In this document: one piece after another, positions 54,962-64,000 of the stretch
Layout: each line of letters starts with the position of its first letter
Position numbering within the stretch: the first letter of the stretch is position 1
Origin: Larix kaempferi
Lineage: Eukaryota > Streptophyta > Pinopsida > Pinales > Pinaceae
Direction of reading: 5' to 3'
Assembly (NCBI GenBank): GCA_027924585.1
Contig: BSBM01000592.1
Location: forward strand, 806,001 to 870,000
DNA: 64,000 nt
The notes under the pieces: model-generated
The model's database searches: none
Told to the model about the DNA's origin: nothing
Seen by the model: the letters and a program-made list of their open reading frames with translations, nothing else
Program-made: the position numbers and the translations under genes

Positions 54962-57900
54962 GGAAGTTCCTATAGAGGAGCAAGGGGTTTTAGAGGAACC
55001 AGGGGAAGGAACTCATCTCAGAGGATTCCTTCGAGCAACAGGCAAGCCCCTCCCAATCTCTCTTGTTGGGGATGCGGAGGTCCTCATTTCTAGCGAGACT
55101 GTCCCAAGGGTCAGTCAAGCAGCAGGCACAGGGAAGGAAAGGCACCCATGGATAGTTCGGGTAACAGTCATCGGATTCATGCAGCGGTGCATAACCACCA
55201 GGCAGAACATCAGTCTACCGTAGTAGAATCCACTGGTAATGTAAACAACGTCAAACTTAAAATTTTGTTTGATCCAGGAGAAACTGATAGTTTTATTTCA
55301 CCATTTGCATTAGATAAATGTGGGTTGGCAGCCTACGAGCATGATGATTTCAAACTGGTTGAAATGGCTTCAGGAACTAAGCAACCAGTAGGTCTTACAG
55401 TGAGAGGTTGTGGGGTTGACTTAGGAGTTTGCACCACTAAGTTGGATGCTTATGTCACCAATTTGGGGACTTATGACCTCATTATTGGCATGGATTGGTT
55501 AGAAGACCATAGAGCTTTCATAGACTGCTATGCAAAGAAGGTGTTGTGCCTCGATGACGAGGGAAGGACAATTCAAATCCAAGGCTTGAAGAGGAAGGTA
55601 TCCCTCCGTTTCATCTCTATGGTGAAAGCGAAGCGGTGCCTAAGACAAGGATGCCAGTTGTTCGTAGTGGAGGCCGTGAGCGATAGTAAAGGACCTTCCT
55701 TGAATTCTTACCCAGTACTTTCTGAGTTCAAGGATGTCTTTCCGAGGGAATTACCAGGACTACCTCCAGAAAGAGAGCTCGATTTCACAATCGAACTAAA
55801 ACCTGGTGCAGAACCTATCTCAAAAACTCCTTATAGAATGACAACTCCAGAGCTCCGTGAGTTACAGATCCAGTTAAAAGAATTGCTAGATTTGGGACTG
55901 ATTAGACCCAGTATCTCACCGTGGGGAGCACCAGTGATCTTCGTTAAGAAGAAGGATGGATCTCTGCGACTGTGCATAGATTACAGAGATTTGAACAAGG
56001 CCACCGTGAAGAACAGGTATCCCATACCAAGAATTGATGACCTCTTTGATCAAATGAAAGGTGCGTCAGTCTTCTCAAATATTGATTTGCGATCAGGATA
56101 TCACCAGTTGAGGATCAAGGAAGGCGACATTCCTAAGACTGCCTTTCGAACTCGATTTGGGCATTACGAGTTTGTAGTGGTACCATTTGGTTTGACCAAT
56201 GCTCCAGCTGTATTCATGAGCCTCATGAATGGGGTCTTCCGAAAATACTTGGACCGCTTTGTTCAGGTCTTCTTAGATGATATTCTTATCTATTCTAAGA
56301 ATGAGAAGGAGCACGAGGAACACTTGCGGGTAGTCTTGACATGCTTAAGGGAACATAAAATTTATGGTAAATTGTCAAAGTGTTCCTTCTTCCAAAAAGA
56401 GATTCACTACTTGGGGCACATCATCTCAGGTGAAGGGATCTCTGTAGACCCAGAAAAGGTAAAGGCCATTGAAGATTGGCCAATTCCAAGGAATGCTCAT
56501 GAGGTGCGCAGCTTCATGGGGTTAGCAGGCTATTACCGGAGGTTTGTGGAAGGATTTTCTAAAATTGCAAAACCTATTACCACCTTGCAACGCAAGGGAA
56601 TCCGGTATGAATGGACCGATGAATGCGATGCCGCTTTTTCAGAGTTAAAAAGTTTGTTGACAAGTGCACCGATCTTGCGGGTACCAGACATGGATAAAGA
56701 TTTCATGGTATGCACCGATGCCTCGAAGCAAGGATTAGGAGCGGTGTTGATGCAGGAAGGTGGGGTAATAGCTTATGCATCTCGAAAGTTGAAACCTCAT
56801 GAGGAGCAGTATGCCACGCATGATCTAGAATTAGCAGCAGTAATGTTGGCACTAAAATTATGGAGGCACTACCTAGTTGGTAGAAGCTTCACCCTTAAAA
56901 CAGACCATCAGAGCTTGCAATACATCTTTACCCAAAGGGATTTGAATGCTAGGAAAAGGAGATGGAGTGAGTTCATGAGTGAGTATGACTTTGGTATCTC
57001 TTACATCAAAGGAAAGGAGAATGTGGTGGCAGACGCTCTAAGCCGAAGGCTGAGACTTTTCTCCTTAATTCCCTTGAAGGTTGACTTGAGGGAAAGGGTA
57101 CTAGGACAACTATTGGGCGATAGTTGGTATCTAAAAGTAACCTCAGCTATTCAGAATGGAAAGAAACAGGAATTGAAGTATGATGGGTACCATCTTGAGG
57201 AAGATGGGTTGTTGCGGTATCAGGGAAGGATGTATGTTCCTAAGGAAGGTGATATCAGGAAAACAATCCTTAGAGAGGCCCATAGATCACATTACTGTGC
57301 ACACCCAGGAGTGAAGAAGATGTATGCTGACATGAAGCAACTCTTCTTTTGGCTAGGTATGAAGATGGATGTAGTGGATTTTGTTTCGAAGTGCCTTGAG
57401 TGTCAACAAGTGAAGGCAGATCACCATCACCCGGCCGGTCTCCTACAACCGCATGATATTCCTATGACTAAATGGGAAATCATTTCCATGGAATTCGTTG
57501 TAGGATTACCACTCACATCTCTGAGACATAATGCTATTTTGGTGGTAGTTGACAAACTGACCAAAAGTGCTCACTTCATTCCAGTCAGAGACACCTATGA
57601 TGTGACAGATGTGGCAAGGGTATTCATAAATGAGATTGTACGTCTTCATGGAGTTCCTAAAAAGATAATCTCTGACAGAGACCCTAAGTTCACCTCCAGA
57701 TTTTGGACAAGCATGCAGTCAGCATTAGGGACACAGTTGAACTTAAGCTCAGCTTATCACCCTGAGACAGATGGACAGACTGAGAGGGTGAATCAAGTGA
57801 TGGAGGACATGCTTAGGATGTATGTTATGGATCAGCAGACACAGTGGGAGAAATATCTTCCTTTAGTGGAGTTTGCATACAACAATAGTCATCACAGCTC

Positions 57901-58525
57901 CATTGGTATGCCACCATATCAGGCATTGTATGGGAGGCCGTGCAGGACACCACTCAGTTGGGACAGGTTAGAGGATCGAGTTTTAATTGGGCCTGAATTG
58001 ATTCAGGAAATGGAGGAGCAAGTGATACAGATTAGGCAGCGGTTGAAGGAAGCACAGGATAGGCAAAAGAGTTACGCTGATGCACACAGATCAGATAGAA
58101 CTTATGAAGTAGGGGATCGTGTATTTATTCGCATCAGACCAAATAAAAGTACCATTCGGTTTGGGAAGGGTACCAAGCTGTCACCTCGCTTTATAGGTCC
58201 ATTTGAGATTCTTGAGAAAATCGGACCAGTTGCTTATCGTCTTGCGCTGCCACCCCACTTGCATAAAACTCATAATGTATTTCATGTTTCTGTATTGCAA
58301 CATTACATAGCTGATGAGACTCACAAAATTCATTGGAAGGAATTGCAGGTCTCGGACGAGGGAACCTTTAGGGTCGAACCATTACGTATACTTGATCGTA
58401 GGGTTCGACAGCTCCGTAGTCGCCATGTGGACCAGGTTAAGGTCCAATGGGACAAGTATAGCCCCGGGTCTGCTACCTGGGAGGACGCAGAGACCATGCG
58501 TCGAGATTTTCCCTCACTATTTTGA
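54962..58525 (+). pseudogene. Pol polyprotein of element H (PR-RT-RH-INT-chromodomain)
   Basis: Same phase as gag; open from 55094, first ATG 55148 (residue 1 here). Protease about 35-160: the active site reads Asp-Pro-Gly-Glu (residue 42) instead of Asp-Ser/Thr-Gly-Ala; GMDWLEDH follows. RT about 200-430 has [16 protein letters not shown] and the FLDD catalytic box (about 375). RNase H about 515-640 starts [13 protein letters not shown] and keeps DHQSLQYI and ADALSR. Integrase about 700-960 has an HHCC zinc region (CLEC). In the DDE triad the first Asp is Glu (SMEF, 782), while Asp 843 and Glu 879 are normal. The C-terminus has a GPF-type segment and a chromodomain-like end ([15 protein letters not shown]). 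Length is near complete; activity is doubtful. Confidence 0.9.
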
Positions 58526-58564
58526 CCATAACTTCGGGACGAAGTTTCCCGAAGGGTGGGTGTA
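58526..58564 (+). other. 3' untranslated region and purine tract of element H
   Basis: CATAACTTCGGGACGAAGTTTCC-like sequence with GAAGGGTGGG (58552-58561) just before the 3' LTR, the usual arrangement in Tekay/Del-type elements. Confidence 0.75.
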
Positions 58565-61333
58565 TGTAATGCCCATATTTTGATTCGGCATATTTATTAG
58601 TTAGACACACCATACTTTATTTCTTATATATTCTGTTGAACTCAGCTCGACTGAGTAAACTATATTGGACCTCGTTATATGATGTTACTCTGTTTTATGA
58701 TTTCACCATGATTATGATGTTACTATGTTATGCGATTATGATGTCATGATTATCATATGATTTCCTTATTTTACGGTTGCAGTATATGTTTATATGTTTT
58801 CATTAATGAAATGTGAAATATATGATTCGGTACGTGGATACCATCTTCTTATATGAATTATTGAAATGTTATATGTATCTATGATGAGCTAAAAGGTTAC
58901 ATGAAATGAAATGATAACATGGATCAATTGGCGATCAATGGAAAATGCTTTCTATAAATTGTATTTTGCAAAACACTAACCTATAGGACACAAGGGCTAT
59001 GGGATAGCCAGTTACTTGATCTGATATATATTGGAAAGGAAAAACATGTTCATACAGCAAACCTTAGCAGCCAAAATGAGGATACGATAACACAAACTGA
59101 TAATCCCGATAGCAGCAAGTATGAGTTGATAAGGGCGTAGGCCGAGTATGTTGAGAGGGATGGATGTGTTTCCCACCCTATGTTTCCATGAGACCCGAGG
59201 TCGTGGGAGGGCCGTGCTAAGACACGCTCCCCATGTTGTTGTGATGACGATGGTCGGATGCCTGCTAGGGGAGGATAGGTCCGCTGTTCAGCCGACGCTA
59301 TCGCTCTCAAGTTCTATGTGGTCAGATCGGTGAGTCTGACATCCACTGTTGTACTAGCAGAGGAAGGATAGGGAGGATGCTGGACGTAGGTTATGATGGG
59401 AGGATGTGTTAGTTAGTACTGTTGGGGGGTTTAGTATTCCTTGATTCCGAGTTAGTGGAAGTAGGCACCCTTCCTTGTACATGATTGATTAAACTAATGT
59501 AAAGATAAAGAGAATGATGTTAAATCGTAAAGGGTTAACTGTTAAATATCCGAGGATGTTAAAGTAATTATACTATATATTATGCTTGCTCTTCTGCATG
59601 GGGGTAGATACTATTATTAGTTAGCAAGTATGCATAGGCGGAATGGGGTCTGTTTATAGTACATATCCGACATGTGCATACACTGGCCATGCATGCACAC
59701 CTTGTACGTGTACAATATTACTGGTGTATAACATACTTGTCATGCTTGAATAGTAGTATAAATGTCATAGATAACTCAGTTAAGGATACATCAATCAACT
59801 TAGGTAATGAATGGTTAGGTTGTCAATGTGTAAATAAGTGAATTAGTAATTATACGAAAACATTGTAATAATAAACTAAGACAAGTGTCGTTAGTTAACA
59901 TTGTCATAGGAGAACTGTTGTGAATAGGGTAATGATAGTGTCTAATTAATTAGTAAAATTGTTTAAGCCCTCACAAGTGCTTTGTTTATAAGAACAAGGA
60001 TGCTATGTTGATGATAGGGTACTCATGTGATAAACAAATAATTAAGAATACTATGATTAATTCACCTTTTATTATTGTTAAATGGCGATTTAATTATTAT
60101 TATTAATTAATAAATGGTGATCTAATTATTATTATTACTTAATTAATAATATTCCAGCAACATTTATATATCCCTACCGTAACAATTGCAATATAAGTAA
60201 GATTTAAAATATTGATTTATAAATTAATATTGTGTGATTATTTCCATTTCAAAAGTTAGCCATAATAGGATAATCATTTTTGGAATGAACATGATGTGAT
60301 GGAAAATGGTTATTTAATTATTCAATGTTAATCTTGGAATTTAAACCTCAAGCTAAGTAGTCTCGACGGATAAGGTGGACCATTAAGACACATCATGTCC
60401 AAGTTGAAAAGGGGCAACTAATTATATAATATTTTATTAATTACATTAATAACATTAAATACCAAGGATAGCGAATAGACTTGTATTTAACGAAGCTTGT
60501 CCCGAATGGATAACCTTTGGGTGATAATCCCCACCGTAATAAATACTTACGACCGTCAATCCAAAACCAACTAATTTTTCCATGAGAGTAATTAATTATA
60601 CATTTTTATAAAGAACCGTGTATGAATGAACTGGTGATAGGAGTAAATGTTGAGGGGCTCGAGAGGGGGATTTTGGGGTGGTGGAGTAAGCCCAAGATAT
60701 TCTCGAGGAAGGGAAATTATATAGAGGGGGAGAGCTTGGAGTAAAAGGGAGGTTTTTTGATTGGGGGAAGAAAAGAAGTTTGGAGAAAAGAAGTTTGGAG
60801 AACAGAAGTTTGGAGAACAGAAAGTTTGGAGAACAGAAAGATTTTGAGAACAGAAGGAAACTGCTCTCGGGATTATCAGATTGTGGGCTCGGGGGCTTGG
60901 AAATCCTTTGATTTCCAAGGGCCAGCAAGATAATAGCTGGTCGGTAGGGTGGACACTTCAGTTTGGCTGCCTAAGAGGTTATACAACCCGCTAAAACTTA
61001 CGGTTAGCATCAGCATCAGGTAATTTCCGTTATTTGACTATTATGCTAAAACTTACTGTAAACATGCATAACTTGCTATTTACTGATTTACTGAGTTGTG
61101 AAACATATTCTTATGCTGGAACATGATTGTTGAAAAGGAATTATTGATATGCTTTCTTATTTTAAATTACGAATGTAAGGTTGATGGAAAACATGAAAGT
61201 ACACTAAATATCATTTAGGCACATAGTAATTGTTAGAAATTTACTTCCATACACTTGATAAAGTTTAAAACGTAGAAAATTAACTGAGAAATTTTACATA
61301 GTGCTCTGCTGTAAAAAAAACCAGAGCACTACA
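58565..61333 (+). repeat. 3' LTR of element H
   Basis: 2769 bp, TGTAATGCCC to GAGCACTACA. It is 15 bp longer than the 5' LTR because of one extra purine-rich unit near 60780. Confidence 0.95.
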
Positions 61334-61338
61334 ATCAT
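61334..61338 (+). other. Right target-site duplication of element H (ATCAT)
   Basis: ATCAT immediately after the 3' LTR; pairs with 47546-47550. Confidence 0.95.
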
Positions 61339-62706
61339 GGAGAGAGAGAGAGATGGAGGAAGATTTGATGGTCCGGATTAGTACAGATCAGGGGGTCCGA
61401 CAGGCTTTGGCAGTGGGTGGATTGCTAAAGTTCGCTCAGATTCCACCAATGCGTTCAGTAGGACCCCTACTGAACAAGTTGGTGAGTTGGTGGGTACCTG
61501 CAGAGGGTGCCTTTGTTGTTGGGGGTGAGAGGTTGGATATCACCCTCACAGATGTTTATTTTCTGACTAGGTTACCTCGCTTAGGGGAGGTGGGGGATCT
61601 TTTGCTGAGGATCCCGGTAGGTGTTGACATGGAGGATCTCCTGGATACTTTGTGTGTCGCTGGGGCGATTGTGCAGAACAACGCGCTGAGTTTGATATCA
61701 CTGCGAGAGTGGGACATGCACGCTGTCGGGGCTTGTGTTCTGCGGGTGTTGGGTGCCGCGGCGCCACATCGTTTTTCATGGGGACAAACGATGATGGTGG
61801 ATTCTGTGCTGAGGGGGACTTATTATGCATGGGGTTAGATGTTTTTAGCTGGTGTCCGGAGAGATCTGGACAAGGTGAGTCGGGAGGGGGGAGAGTTCTG
61901 CTATGCCTCCTTTCTGTGTTCTTTTTTCTTTGAGCGGGTACCGACTTTGCGACCACAGGTGCCCATTCATGATGGTTTGGTGAGCGAGCCGCGGATGGTG
62001 CGGTGGGGGCAGATGATGCCTCGTGGTGGTGGTGGTATCCGCGGGTTCTTCTCGCAGGAGATGTACGAGCAGTGGGAGCAAATCCCTCTGCTGATTGAGG
62101 ACTATCCATATGCTGGTATGGATTATCGAGGAGATCCGCAGATGCCTCGAGCCCAGGGACAGGCCTGGGGTTTAGATGGTATGTTTTGTTCTCTACTATA
62201 TCATGTGTTTCTAGATTTATTGGTTATGATTATAGTTAGATATGTATATGATGGTTTATTTGCATTGTGCAGATGTTGGTCCTGTTCCACCGGCTGACTA
62301 TGTGGCGCGCAGGGGACGGGGGATGGTGGTTGCTCCACCTCCGGCAGCTGTACCGCCTCCACATGGTCGAGGATTTGGGGCTCGTGGTCGAGGGGCTGGC
62401 CCTCGAGATGATGCTGTCGCTGGTGTCCGAGAGACACTGTATATGATTCTAGCAGGATTCCTAGAGGATGGGTGGAGGGATCTGGATCGAGACATCGTCG
62501 AGCGATGTTTCGAGGCACCTTGTGAGTTGCGCTCGATCTTGCTGAGAGCGACATTGATGGCGGCCAAGTGGAGGGATGGGGATCGACAGGATCAGGCAGG
62601 GCCGGAGGAGGGCAGGATTCATTTACGGGATGATCCAGCGGGGCCGACGGAGAGGCGAGTCCGGGCTCGGCATGATCCGGCGGGACTGGCGGAGGAGACG
62701 GCATAG
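61339..62706 (+). pseudogene. Plant mobile domain (PMD) protein copy 2, main part
   Basis: Continues from 47550. Exon 1 runs to 62179 and exon 2 from 62273 to 62706, with a GTATGT...GTGCAG intron of 93 bp at the same place as in copy 1. The same PMD landmarks are present: LLNKLVSWWVP, ITLTDVYFLTRLPRLGEVG, LRGTYYAWG, a nonsense codon, then MFLAGVRRDLDKVSREGGEF. The TAG at 61836-61838 is CAG in copy 1. Exon 1 here reads Ala-Trp-Gly at the position where copy 1 has a stop, which shows the true exon junction. Exon 2 encodes the Arg/Gly/Pro-rich tail and ends at TAG 62704-62706, eight codons before the stop used in copy 1. Confidence 0.75.
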
Positions 62707-62920
62707 GAGCCTACAGACCGTGATGATTAGATGATATGTATTTTCCCCCAAATGCTGATGAGCATATGGGGAAGCTATTTTTTGTACGGCTGAAGTATTT
62801 TTGTATATTGGGTGTTGAGGGTACCTATGAAATGTTTTGACTATACTATGATGTATATATAGATATATATGATGTTGATATATAGTTGTGTATGCACATG
62901 GATGCATTTGTTGTCTTTTT
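62707..62920. other. 3' flank of PMD copy 2
   Basis: Closely similar to 36767-36940, with small indels in the TA-rich part. No gene. Confidence 0.6.
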
Positions 62921-63104
62921 GTTCGCCCGTGGAGGCATGTTTGATTTTCTGTATGCTCGTGGAGGCACATGTTATGCACGTGGATGCAACATTTTGATTT
63001 TTTGTATATGCCCGTGGAGGCACATGTTATGCACGTGGATGCAACATTTTGACTTTTTGTATATGCCCGTGGAGGCACATGTTATGCACGTGGATGCATT
63101 TTCT
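62920..63104. repeat. Minisatellite between convergent genes, copy 2 (4 units)
   Basis: GCYCGTGGAGGCA occurs at 62925, 62954, 63010 and 63065 (first unit short, others 55-56 bp). Three units carry TGCACGTGGATGC with a CACGTG core. Copy 1 has three longer units. Confidence 0.9.
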
Positions 63105-64000
63105 TTATGAAATTATTTGATTGGTGTGCCAGTCAAGTACTTTGTTGGCCATATGGTCTGCTACACTATTGAGGTTTCTTGGGACATGTGTGAACGAAAT
63201 GGATTCGAACTGTTGACTCATTTGTTTAGTGCGTAAATTTTTTCTGAAAAGACAGGGATCGCGTACCTGGTAATCGTTGTTGAGCTGGGAAACAAGGAGT
63301 TGTGAGTCCAACAAAATGTTAAGGTGATGTATGCTCATTTGGAGAGCTGCAGCCAGGAGACCGGTCACGGCATCATATTCAGCTTGGTTGTTGGTGGCAG
63401 CACCTAAACACACTCCGTCGATGTGGATCAACTCATGTGAAGGGGAGTATATTACCCAAGCTGCAGAGGCCAGATTGGGGGACCAACGGCTTGCACCATC
63501 GGCAAAACCGACGTAGCAGAGTGGAACATGTGTGTGAAAGGGATAAAAGGCAGGGGTCGACCGGATAGAGGGGTATCCAGTGGAAATCGTGTAAATGGTG
63601 TTAATTTCTTTCGAGGAGGAAGATGGTGGGGGATGAATGGGTTGTTGTTGCTAACAAACAGGGGGGACATAAGGCCATGTGTCAATGTGGTGCTCTATAA
63701 TGGCAGGGTCAAGGCCATGCATTTCGGTATAGTACCAAGCAAAGACATTACGGAATTCATGGAACAATTTTTTGTATTCTCCAATATCATGCTCACTGCA
63801 GGAGGCTCCTAATGTAATGATTTCAAGGGCACCAGGTGGGTTATAGATATCGATGTGGATGACGGGTGAGATATTGGCCATGTTACCTTCCTCAAAGGCA
63901 TCAGGAGTAGGAATAGGATCCTTAAACTAGTCGACTTTAGTAGGAGGGAAATCTTTGGACTCAACCACGAATTGGGTAGCGGTGGTGGATGAGGTCTCTT
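63105..64000 (-). pseudogene. RT N-terminal remnant and RNase H, copy 2 (runs off the window)
   Basis: Minus-strand counterpart of 37100-38134 in a single phase. It has LFHEFRNVFAWYYTEMHGLD and EHHIDTWPYVPPV, then the same Pro/Ser junction, then RNase H with FADGASRWSP, LGAATNNQAEYDAV, LDSQLLVSQLN and ADHMAN. The first catalytic Asp is present here, unlike in copy 1. Stops are TAG at 63651-63653 (copy 1 has CAG) and TAG at 63927-63929 (copy 1 has TGG). The RT palm is missing at exactly the same place as in copy 1. The upstream gag and protease, if present, lie beyond the window. Confidence 0.8.

Larger units (their letters stand above)
47551..61333 (+). mobile_element. Ty3/gypsy chromovirus-like element H (13.8 kb), nearly intact
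   Basis: Full structure: 5' LTR 47551-50304, iMet primer site, 3.7-kb leader, gag, pol (PR-RT-RH-INT-chromodomain), purine tract, and 3' LTR 58565-61333, flanked by perfect ATCAT duplications. The LTRs differ by about 25 substitutions plus one 15-bp unit by eye (about 99% identity), so it is young. Same-phase gag and pol and a C-terminal chromodomain-like segment suggest the Tekay/Del branch. It interrupts the second PMD gene. Two in-phase TAG codons at the gag-pol junction and altered catalytic residues make it non-autonomous as read. Confidence 0.95.

Overview
The window looks like a land-plant nuclear genome, most likely a seed plant with a very large, repeat-dense genome. The evidence is nested LTR retrotransposons with iMet-type primer sites, GT-AG introns, and decayed pieces of plant genes (Tudor-SN, lipoyl synthase, a family 1 glycosyltransferase, an RLCK-VII kinase). 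A conifer-like genome would fit, but that is inference. I found no intact host gene, rRNA, tRNA or CRISPR array.

Layout. (1) 88-11184: an old Ty3/gypsy element (A) with gag and protease remnants. Another LTR element (B, 1922-9729) sits inside it; B lacks pol and carries a kinase fragment. (2) 11421-17970: an LTR followed by a decayed Ty1/copia polyprotein, split by a 1.59-kb solo-LTR-type insertion with GTTAC target duplications. (3) 17970-23700: AT-rich relics with a palindrome cluster and a promoter-like segment. (4) 23707-26489: an unrecognised multi-exon gene, broken by stops, in which an exon pair has been triplicated in tandem. (5) 27207-28646: a solo LTR with GAAAG target duplications. 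(6) 32615-34314: six exons of a Tudor-SN pseudogene. (7) 34432-44370: a 9.9-kb unit bounded by 0.7-0.9-kb inverted repeats. A plant-mobile-domain (PMD) gene points right and a gag/protease/RNase H gene points left. (8) 44371-47550: an unrecognised minus-strand gene remnant, hairpin and 150-bp tandem arrays, a promoter, and the start of a second PMD gene. (9) 47551-61333: a young Ty3 chromovirus-like element with 2.76-kb LTRs and ATCAT target duplications, inserted into that second PMD gene. Its leader contains antisense lipoyl synthase and glycosyltransferase fragments. (10) 61339-64000: the rest of the second PMD gene and its convergent RNase H partner.

The most interesting object is the repeated pair 'PMD gene converging on gag-PR-RNase H'. 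Two copies share the same architecture and the same absence of the reverse-transcriptase core, so the arrangement predates their separation. One copy sits between inverted, LTR-like ends, which is neither a normal LTR element nor an obvious known DNA transposon. Both copies are now decayed, and most stops that can be checked between copies are C-to-T type changes.
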